A stretch of 64,000 bases of DNA. It comes from Blastomussa wellsi (Eukaryota > Cnidaria > Anthozoa > Scleractinia > Plerogyridae). Where the stretch lies: positions 35,133,031 to 35,197,030 of the forward strand of contig OX393561.1 in assembly GCA_947652115.1 (NCBI GenBank). The letters are read 5' to 3'. Each line of letters opens with the position of its first letter. Position 1 is the first letter of the stretch. Positions 11,366 to 21,278 of the stretch are shown in pieces. Both the position numbers and the translations under genes were made by a program. The notes beneath the pieces are model-generated. The model searched no databases, was not told where the DNA came from, and saw only the letters and a list, made by a program, of their open reading frames with translations.

Positions 11366-14300
11366 TCATGAATCACGCCAAGTGGTAAACTGGATCACCC
11401 AGTCACCTGCAACAATGCCAAGAATACTGTCAAACACAATTTCTTGATTTCTAGTGCCCTCTGGCACCCACATATTGTCACCATCTCTTTTCTTGAAAAA
11501 CCGGCCCGTTACAGTGTGCCTTCTGATATTAAAAGCTACAACTCTGGCTCTCCAGGTGGTGTCTTCATCGTATCCTCGGACAAAAACCATGTCATTTACA
11601 CAAGGGTAATATGGAACAACAACAGTTCCTGGTGTCACTGGAAAAATGCGGCGCAAGTAATCTACCACCAAGTAGCTTGGGAGCCCAGCCACATCCTCGT
11701 CTTTGGCAAGAATAACTTTGCGACTGATGTTTTCGACACGGAAAATGCTTATCTGGTTACCTTCCTGAACTAGGCGCCCCCCATTGTCGGTGAAGCCCAG
11801 ACTTCGAAAAGACTTAGCATTCACAAAATACATACTATGACCAGCAACAGGAACTCGGAAAATTTTCTGTAGCTGTACAACAACTTCACCATCACGATGG
11901 CTGACAACAATTGCATTTTCATTGACTCTGTACAACAAACCATTAAATCCATGACTTGGCTTCCAGATACTTCGATAGCTTGTAGCACTATCCTGGATTT
12001 CATCATCAGCAACACTACAAAGGTTTGCAATTTCATGTTGTAGGTGATGGGGCAGTACATAAGGCTTTGGAGCTCCAACTAATACACCTATGGCATCACC
12101 TTGATTGCGAACAGCAGGACTTGCTTTATACAGCTTCTTTGCTTGATCAATGGACTTTGCCCAAAGCTGAAAGAGAAGATAAATAACATAATTAATGATA
12201 GTGAATTTAAACTTTCCCTAAAGCAGCATCTACATGTACAATGAAATCAACATATATGATATACTGACTACGCAAACAACTGTTTAATTCTATTAGTTTC
12301 ATGAACAACAAATTATCACACGTATGATAACATTGTTGTTAATGCTGATTGTTACCTACGCAAGAATAAGCACCTACCAACTGCTCATTTGCACAGTGTG
12401 GATCATATGGTTGAAACTCTTGCTCACTCCTCATCTTAATGAACTCACGTCTAGACTCGGCAGATGCAAAAGTGCACTCTATGTTTTTGCAGTTGCTGGA
12501 CTGTCTGACGTATCTTCTCACTGCTCTCTCCTTTGTCCAGCATGAATAGTTGTCAAGTCCGCTGAACCTTTTAATGTCATCCTTGAAATGGAGAAGGTTA
12601 TGCACAATAATGACACAGGCAGTCGGACCCCTCCTTTCTTCCAACAGAACAGCATATCGCAACGCCATTTCATGAAACGTTTGTGCATCTTCCTCACTCC
12701 ATCCATTTCTAGCATGATTCTGTACGAATTCTACCAATCGGGCAAGGCAAGACCACTCCTCCTTTTCCCTTGCTGGAAGAAGCCCTCGAAACACCACCTC
12801 CGATGCAGGAAATGCAAACTTTGAGAAGTCTTCGGCTATATTTTTGAGGAAATAGACACAATTCAGCAAGGCATACATGTCACAGGCATTTTATGCCCTT
12901 ACTAATAAATGAAAGGAAGTAAATTGAAAGCGGTATGGAATGAACATCCACAGTACACTTTATAACACTGACAAAAAATAAGTTATTTGAAATGTTCAGC
13001 ATGCAAACAATAAAATTTACCTTTCCAGCGTCCAATTGTTTTCGTCAATTTCTTTGGGTACCTAGATGACTTCAGCTCTGAAAGGCAATTCAGATTAAAA
13101 GGCTATCTTTATATGCATCCTGTTAACACAGATAATTTTGATAATCCCCTTAGTGTCCATAAACAGGGCTTCCCTGTATTAGCAAGTCAACTCAATCTTT
13201 TCACTTGTACTGGTACAGTAGTGCAACTGACTATTATCAAGAAAACAATTGTTACTGACAGTTGAAAATGTAACTAGACAGATACTGCACACAGTGTAAA
13301 CTGAGCTGCAATTGCCAATGCTCACTCTGTTACAAATTTAAAGAATAAAACAACAACAGTGAATTGAAAACTTGACAGAAACATACCACTTGGCCATGGT
13401 ATGTGGTCAAGTCGGTCATCTACTACGGACCAGTCAATACCATTTGTGTCATCATCTAACAAGTCCAGAAGAGCATTTTTCACCACGTTTAGAGAGATGG
13501 TATGCATTTCATCATATACAATGCTTTCATCATATAGGAAACCATACAGGGGGTAAAGCCTGTGTAACACAGATAGACCTGTATAACCAGTGTCTCTCGA
13601 CATCCTCTGCCTCACTGTCGACCTTTCCTCTTCGTCAATGTCCCGTATTTGATCAAGTTTGTCAATAATACTCTTCTTGTTTGCTGGGAATCTACCCTGT
13701 TCACGGAAACCTGTATAGTAGTAGTGAGAGCTCTCTCTAACGTAAATACCTTCATGTATAAAAGGAAGAATAGATGCACATTACATTAAATTCCTGAACC
13801 TAATGGTACCAGATCCAAGTTTACAGTTAGGTCACACTTCAAACAATACATGAAGATTGTGTTAGAAAAAAAGATTGTGTAGTGGTATGTGTCACTATGT
13901 TGGTAATTACCCTACATTAATTTTACTACTTTTTTTTTCACTGATTCTTGTTCGAGAGAGAAACTGTTTAAAGTGGTCTAATGTACTCTACAGGTGGTGT
14001 AATTTCTTTGTTTTTCATGTTTGGCATGCTTCGTTTGTTCATGTTTGGGGTACATGTAAATCATGTCAAGACTCGTCACATGATATTATCTAGTATGCAT
14101 TTGTTTTGAAGTAACACAAATAAAACACTTGCATTCAGTTACAACACTAATAGAACAAAGGACATTAAGGGCTGCAGTTGCTTCCAGTGTCTGCCGTTAA
14201 TACAGTTATCCACAGATTTATCATGCAATACTTATGACTGAATTTTATTCTCACTTGCAACACAACAGCGACGACAACCACACTTCCCCATTTTTACAAA

Positions 14301-16694
14301 TTTGCCAACTTCACATAGTCCATTGTGGTCACCAGACCAGCACAGAATTAGATGTCTTATAAGAGCTGGTCCTTTTGGCTTGCCACAAACTGAAGCTGCG
14401 CAGCTAACTTGGATTCCTGTTGATATAGCAGTAACATACATATTGCATCAGAGTGACTGACTACCTCTTGTGTAACTTACTGAACACTCTTTACTGCAAT
14501 GTATTCACAGTCAAATAATTCAGTGAGGGTGATATTACTTTCAGCTTCCAGTGAGTAAGCCCAGAAAGATCTAAAAGTTTACTAGAAAATATCATTATTC
14601 CTTCCAGAACTCTACTGTAACGGTTACCTACACAAATTCATTTCAATATATAAAGCTGCAAATTACCATCAATGAATCCATCTTCAATGTCCGTCATCAG
14701 TGGGTCGAGAAATGGATCCAAGGATATAGGACGCTTTTTTGGGAGAAGGTAAGAGGGTACAAACCCTACCACGTACACTTCATCTGTACTGCATCTATGT
14801 TCTTTGGACATGGTTGCTATAGTAATTTCAACAGCTCCTAGTTATAACCAGAAGCAAAAAGGCTTACTTTGTACCAATAATACACATATTTAACAGTGTT
14901 TAAAAATCAACAATATTGTTCTATGTCATAGTTAGACTGTGTAGAACTCACCTGACCCTCGAGACATGGATGAAAATGGCTGCCATCCATCCCAGTGAGC
15001 TAGCAAATTAAATAAAAAGTACAATATTCATAAATTTCTGATGTTTGCTCTGAGCCAGACAAACAACAAGTCTAAATGAATATGCCAGAAGACTATGTCC
15101 TTCCAAGAAAAATTCCCACCGTGACAATCTTTTTGATTCAGCTATCATTTTGTGTATTAAATAACCACTACCGTCTCGGTTACATGTACAAAGTATAACA
15201 CATAAATAAATTATTGTTATGACCAACCCAATTGCTTTCATGAAAATGTGTGAAATTCCTTGTGTCATAAGAGAAAAAAATCATGCCTTAGCCTATTAAG
15301 TACTGTAGGCGATTCCCCAGACTCTGGAAATTAAGAAAATCTTAAATATCAATAAATATATTCATTTGATGAATAATTATTATAAGCTTACCAACATTTT
15401 AACCCCAGAATCCTACAATTCTATTGAGTCACATCTTTCATGTCTGATTTTGAAAAGTAATATGCATACCATCATAAGCTAGGTTCCGTGGGTCACCTCT
15501 CGTTTTCTTTGGAATGTGATCAAAGACATTGAAGCATCCAGGGCATTCAACTTCACGTGTTTCACCATGGCCAGCACCTTTGCATGGAGAATTATTTAAG
15601 TGCTCAGCTGAAACAACAGTTTTGCAACCAGGTGCCGGGCATTTAGTTGGCAGTGTCCATTCTTTATCGGGATCCCAAAAGTAGGACAATTTTGCAAACT
15701 GTGTACCATCCCAAAATTCCTTTTTTAAATGCCATCCCCAGTCCTCTTGCCTTTCAGGAGGCAACCAGTGTTCCCTGTCTTGCCAATGTGCTGTCATCCT
15801 CTCACACATTTGTTCAGAGGCAAACCACCTTTTCACTTTGTCTTGCACACTCAGGTAATAATATGGAATTGTTCCTTGTTTTCCACAGTGGGGGCAAACA
15901 TCTGTTTTGGACTCCAATAGTGCATACAAACAAGGATGACTAGAATCCAGACAAATGTAGTATAACTTGGGTATCTTAAAACCAATGTCACCTAGCAGGG
16001 TTTGCACATCTTCCCATGATGACGGCCAGTGACCTTGAGCTGCTTCATTGTTCTCACAGTGCAAGTTGGCCCCCCATTTCAAAAGATCTTCAAATGTGCT
16101 GATTGAAAATCCAACAGTTCCCTTTATTTCCACCAATTTTAGTACAGCTTCCCTAATAAAATCCCTCATACCATTTGCTTCTTCTTCAGCTACATCGGAA
16201 AGCGTGTCCGACTCACTCTCTGATCCCTCGCCCGAAACAGACTCGCTGAAAACATCACCCGAATGAGAACTGTCAATGTCTGACACCTCTACCTCCTCCG
16301 TTTCATCATCGTCCCTTGCACCACCACCAGCCAGCAAACAGGAGGTCGACGAAAAATCAAATTCGGCGTAATAGTGCGAGACGCTAAAACAGTCATTGGA
16401 ATTGTTAGTTTCTGAAGAAGTTGCGATCACTTTGTTAGTAGAAGGTTGAAGCGGGTTGGGTGCAATGTCTACTTCTACATCATCCGCATTAACATCAGAA
16501 TACCTGGCTCGCTTTTGCATATGGCGCCATGCGACCATCGGGTAAACTGCACGATCTTCGCACTTCTCACAGGGGCAATGAACATGGCTTTGACCTTTTG
16601 ACGTAAAATAATTTGCCTCTGGGGTACTTGAACATTTACAAATACTGCGTTTTGCTGCCATACTAACATCGACATTTTGCCGAAATCTCGGCAT
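11366..16694 (-). CDS. CACTA TNP2-type transposase, 8 exons, 1089 aa
   Basis: Minus-strand exons: 15470-16694, 14952-14999, 14667-14837, 14255-14416, 13387-13734, 13021-13077, 12378-12835 and 11366-12166. They sum to 3270 nt in frame with GT-AG junctions and no internal stop. Order of features: a zinc-binding CPCEKCEDR...WRHMQK stretch, an acidic Ser/Glu segment, YICLDSSHPCLYALL and CPHCGK followed by RWFASEQMCERMTAHWQ, then WDGWQPFS and LDPFLDPLMTDIEDGFIDG. Then CWSGDHNG with a Cys cluster (CGCRRCC), HYYYTGFR, YDEMHTISLNVVKN, and FPASEVVFRGLLP with VHNLLHFKDD. These match the TNP2 family layout; the Asp residues in WDGWQ and CWSGDHNG are catalytic candidates. The C-terminal part (VNDMVFVRGYDEDTTWRARV) resembles an SH3/Tudor-like barrel (inference). 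The acceptor of exon 5 is the least certain. Confidence 0.85.
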
Positions 16695-17223
16695 GCAACT
16701 CCCACAAGATCATGATCCCGCAGACCGCCATGTTGAATTGTCGGCTCGTAGTTGTCAGCGGTACTTTTCGTCCCAGTACTTCTCGATGCGCGGAAAGTTG
16801 CGCAGTGGTTTCGCGCGTTTTTGTGACACCAGTTCAGCTGAAGGATTTTTCACAGTTTTCAGGGCGATAAATGGCGGCAGAAATTCTTTCTCCACTTCCT
16901 TCTTCTTGTGATGAATCAGAAGAAACCGTTCCTGAATCAGTGTGGAGGACGAAAGATGTAAAATGTGGGTTTTAACAGTAGTAAGAATGCGTATTGTTGG
17001 ATTTTAACGGTGGAAAGACACTCCTAATGTGCACGAGTTTCCAAATCAGTAAGCTTATTTGTGTACACGTCACGTATTCGGCTGTTTGCTCGGTTTACTG
17101 TTTTCTTTTACCATGTTAAACTTTAAATAACAGAGCACATTTACAAAGCTTAAGCTATTCCCACGCCGCGGTAAGTCTTTCGAATAGAATTATTGCAGTC
17201 ACTGCTGTTGTTTTAAAATTCTA
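16695..17223. promoter_or_regulatory. Divergent promoter region of the CACTA genes
   Basis: The transposase start codon (16694, minus) and the SAM-gene start (17224, plus) are 529 bp apart, so their transcription must start divergently from this region. A plus-strand ATG at 16871 opens a 35-codon frame, but its possible GTAAAA donor does not fit the phase of the next exon. A good CG|GTAAGT donor at 17171 suggests a non-coding first exon. No TATA box is assigned. Confidence 0.5.
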
Positions 17224-19747
17224 ATGCATTTGTCTAACAAATCATTAGGCTGGACAGATGGGGAAGTGAATAAGTGGCTGTGTTCCATCGGGTATGAGGA
17301 AGAAGCTGCCCTTTTCTCAAGTAAGCTGTATATTCATGAGCGACCATTGTGTTTGTAAACTACGGCCTAATCTTAAAAGCAGTAATGGGGCACTTGTATT
17401 TGATTCTACCCAGTATAAGCATGACGTACATACATAAATACATATTTCTTCTTTTTATTTTCTCCTTCTAAAGGGCATCCAATGTAAATGACTTAATTTT
17501 CATTATTTATATATCAGCTGCAAATTTATCAATAGGCAAGATGTTACTGATTGAATTTGAGGTTTCTAGACTGCTAGAAATGGAATTATGTTCTTCCATT
17601 TTCAGGGTTTTAAACAAGGGTTCATCCTTGGTAGCACAGCTATATACACCCTGTACATACCTCAGATATGGAAAGTAAATTCCTTGGCATGGTACTATCT
17701 TGTCATTTACTTGCATGCAGGTTCATACTAATATTTCTCTTTTCCAATTAATTAAATTTACAGATGAGAAAATCACTGGTGAAGCATTAGTGGCAATTGA
17801 AAAAGGTGACTTAAAAGAGTTGGGTGTTGAGCCTATGGGACGTCGTATTGCACTCATAGCAAAGATAAGTGAATTATTTAACACTCCAAAACAGGACAAG
17901 CATCCAGATGTGGTGAAAAAATCAGAGAACGTCACAGTAATGAAGAAAAAAATAACAGTAGAGGACAAGAAACTGTGGGATGCCAAATCTAAAACAGCAT
18001 ACCTGGAAAAGTAAGCATAATTTTAAGTACCTCAATGATTAGTGGTGATCTATTGATTTAAAGTAATCTGATAAAGTCTATACTTGTGTAAGAGTTCATA
18101 TTTGTTGCAACTTAAAACATTTTAATGTTCTGTTTATACTCAAATTCAAATTTAGCATGGCTTGGTTTCTAAATCAACAACTCTTCTTAATTGTAGGACG
18201 TCACTCATTGTTCGAGAGGCAGGAAAAGTATGGCCTGGGAATAAAAAAGTACACTATAAAAACAGCCAGACAGAAGCTTTAAAATTAGAAGAGCTGGTGT
18301 CAAGACTGGAACAAACATGCCAAATATCACAAATTGGCTTTGGACGAGGTATGTTTTGGTAGAGGTGTGGATAAAAACAAGGGGAAGGCCATGACCTACC
18401 AGTTGTCATCAGGGTTGTCAAAAGTAGCTACAGTAGCAGCATGTAAGAATCATCACCAATTTCATGTTTTTTTGGGTGGCTACTCTACTGGCCATTCTTC
18501 TTACATGCAGTCTTAAGTAAAAGATGGCAAAATCAGGTAGCTACTTTAACAGTATAGCCAGTGACAGGTAATTAAAAACTTTCTCAATTTGCGTGTTGAA
18601 GAATTCTTGTACTGATCATTTGGTTGATAGTGCAGTATGTCTAAAAAAGCTGAGTTCTGAGTACTTGCTGTGGACATGACTGTCAGTTAGGAAATGCCAA
18701 TAACTGAAATTTATTTTGTTTGTAGAGTGCATAAGGCAACACATTATACAATGGGCACATGAAAAAAACAGGCGCCTCAGTGATGGTTATGACTATGAGG
18801 TAAGCTGATAATAACAAGTGGACTTGAGCAGTACTTTTAGAGGATTTTTCTCATAACAATTTTCTGTTCAAGGACTGTTAACTTTTTAATCTTTCTCACA
18901 GTTCTACACTTTGACTGTAATGATGACCTCTGCACAGGTTATTGAAATGTGTGTCACTGTCAACAACAGGACTACAGTCAGCAGGAAGATAATATTTCAC
19001 CTACTTATGACATGAATACTAGGTTGAAACCTTTTATAAGTAGTATCAATATTTTTTAAACAGGCTGAACATACACCTGCCAAAAGAGCAAAGAAGACAA
19101 AAGATGTTGACAGTAGTAGTACCAACTCTGAAGAAGGTAAAAAGTAATTTTCAAGGTATATTTTCCTTATAGGTGACATGATTCTTTGAAATGGTAAGAT
19201 GTCCACAACTGAGTTAAGAATTAATGTTAGGAAATACTAATCAATTTTCTCAATAGGATGATACCAACACTGATTCTTATTACTTTTTATTGTTCTACAA
19301 CTAGATCTTGGTCCTTCCCAAGAATCAAGCATTAAGGAGAGTGCAGAACTGGAAGACATTACAACCCAAAGTTCTGTCATTGTGATGTTAAGTTATTTTG
19401 GTACTAGCTCAATGCGCAATATAGTTGTTACAAAACAATTGTATCCACTTGCAAAAGGGCTTAATGTTAAGTACAGATCCTTAGGCAAATATGAAATGTG
19501 TGTTCCTTTGGCTAAAGCTCTAATTTTGCAAGGTTTTGTTGAGGTAAAAGCAGAACCAGGGCAACAGATCAACTACCGTTGCTTAAAAAGGAGTAACATT
19601 GTTGTTGTTAAAAAAATGAAAATTGTTAAACATCAGCCAAAGCATGACAGCTTTTCAAAAGAAGTGGGGACCAAAGAGGAGGAGGAGGATGGAGATGAAG
19701 GAGACACAGACTCTGTAGGCACTGGTTCATCTTCTGTTTGTGATTAA
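17224..19747 (+). CDS. SAM-domain accessory protein of the CACTA element, 361 aa
   Basis: Exons 17224-17320, 17764-18010, 18197-18348, 18726-18799, 19064-19136 and 19305-19747 give 1086 nt in frame. Residues about 9-70 form a SAM (sterile alpha motif) domain: GWTDGEVNKWLCSIGYEEEA, then FSNEKITGEALVAIEKGDLK and ELGVEPMGRRIALIAKI. SAM domains mediate protein oligomerisation and sometimes nucleic-acid binding. Next come a Lys-rich linker, a helical segment (TEALKLEELVSRLEQ), a basic stretch (PAKRAKKTK) suited to nuclear import, a compact C-terminal segment of about 75 residues with winged-helix-like composition, and an acidic EEEEDGDEGDTD tail. AATAAA lies at 19772. The start is chosen because ATG 17224 is in frame with the SAM domain; an upstream coding exon is not excluded. 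It is unrelated to the transposase and may be a TnpA-like cofactor (inference). Confidence 0.8.
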
Positions 19748-20089
19748 GTGTTTGCTTCAGAGTGCAAGTGTAATAAAGAAAACCAGATGTCATGTTGTGT
19801 TGCAGTTATTAAAAGTTGCTTTCAGAATCATGTAACTTCTTTATCAGTAAGAAATTTTATTAGAAATATTGTATGTAGTAAACATAATGCTTGATGCCAT
19901 ACATTTATAATGGCATGCCTATGGCCTGGTCCGGTTGATGGCACTATCCACCCAAACAACCAGGCGCTGATGTTTAGATTTTTTGTACATGTTAAACAGA
20001 ACCTGAGTATACGTCGGCACATATAATATTAAACCACATTTTGAACGGTGAATGTTTGTAGTGTGTTATTATTGGAAACTTCTCCTTTA

Positions 20090-20660
20090 GTCTAAGGTAC
20101 TATTCCAGTGTTGCAAAAGGTTCCCAGCATCATCTTTGCATTTTAAAACAGCATCCCATTGTTTGAGGCCTGTTTTCCCAACATTAGTATTTGAAAATAA
20201 TATCGCCATATTGGAAGAATAAATTCCAACATTGGAATAATACATATAGTATACCAATATTAGGGGACTGTTTCCCAACATTGGGATATTAAATATTGAC
20301 TATGTACCAATATTGGAGGACTGCTTTCCAACATTGGGATAACATATATAGACTACCAATATTGGTGGACTGTATCCAACATTGGGATATTAAATATAAT
20401 ATACCAATATTGGAGGACTGTTTTCCAACATTGGGATATTAAATATAGTATACCAATATTGGAGGACTGTTTTTCCAACATTGGGATTATTAATATAGTA
20501 TACCAACATTGGAGGATTGTTTCCCAACCTTGGGATAATAAATTTAGACTACCAACATTGGTATATATAACATTTTACCAATGTTGGTATTTCATTTTCA
20601 TTATCCAATGATGTCCCAACCATAGACCAACAATAGTCCAATCTTCTCCCAATGTTGGAA
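20090..20660. repeat. Right subterminal array, about 60-bp units
   Basis: About six units of roughly 58-62 bp, each pairing TACCAATATTGGAGGACTGT with CCAACATTGGGATATTAAAT, lie between about 20160 and 20560. Looser CCAATGTTGG palindromes continue to the terminus. The unit differs in length and sequence from the left array, although both use the CCAAT/ATTGG palindrome, so the two ends are distinguishable. Confidence 0.85.
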
Positions 20661-21278
20661 TCTTATTTTTTTTCCTGTGAAGGGTACTATTGAGTTGAAA
20701 ATTTGCGAGAAGATATATTTTTAGTTAGCCTTACACCTAGTGGCAACGAAAATTTAGCAGGCCTAGAGAATTTTTATTTCAGAATTTTAAGACGTCACAT
20801 GAAAACCAAGAATAGAATGAATGAGGGAGAAACACTTACAGTGCATATCGTTTTATGTAACAACGTTTGGTTTGATAGTACGCGAGTATCAAGGAACAAA
20901 AGAAAACTATTTTCTGCTATTTACAACAAAAATTTTAATAATATACGCCGCCATATTCTAATAATAAACTCCTCCATATTGTTCATGTGCGCGTGCAAAT
21001 CACACGTATAAGTGTGCGCAATGTAATATTGAGGAATCACCCAATGAGAGAGCATGTAGTATCCCTGTTCTTTTAGCAGTCATATCAATCAGTGGCCATT
21101 TCCCGATGATGGGGGATAAACCAAACAAACCACAACCTTAGCTGTCAACATCTTAACCTCCCATGCAGTTGTTTTCGGGGCATCGCGTTCACTTTGTGGG
21201 GAAAATAAAACGCGATCCACTGAAACCTTTGAACCTAGATGCGCCCGCGCTCATATCCGCTGCTAGGTTGCGTCAAAC

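Larger units (their letters stand above)
10274..20679. mobile_element. Complete CACTA/EnSpm-type transposon, 10,406 bp
   Basis: Left terminus CACAGGAAAAAATTTAAGATT starts at 10274; the right terminus ends CCTGTG at 20679 and reads CACAGGAAAAAAAATAAGATT as the reverse complement. The two differ at only two positions over about 25 bp. The 3-bp AAG at 10271-10273 is repeated exactly at 20680-20682. CAC-starting inverted repeats and a 3-bp duplication are hallmarks of the CACTA superfamily. Inside are two subterminal repeat arrays, a minus-strand TNP2-type transposase gene and a plus-strand SAM-domain gene, both with uninterrupted frames. The element sits between M20 copies 1 and 2. Intact frames, near-identical termini and a perfect duplication suggest a recent and possibly mobile copy (inference). 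Confidence 0.9.

Noticed and set aside
12339..12878. Transposase exon 7 beginning at the ATG near 12875
   Set aside because: Joining there breaks the frame. The acceptor at 12836-12837 gives the family-typical join WK-AEDFSKFAFPASE and keeps phase.
16871..16975. First coding exon of the SAM gene starting at 16871
   Set aside because: Its only plausible donor is phase 0, whereas the SAM exon acceptor needs one carried base. ATG 17224 is in frame without that exon.
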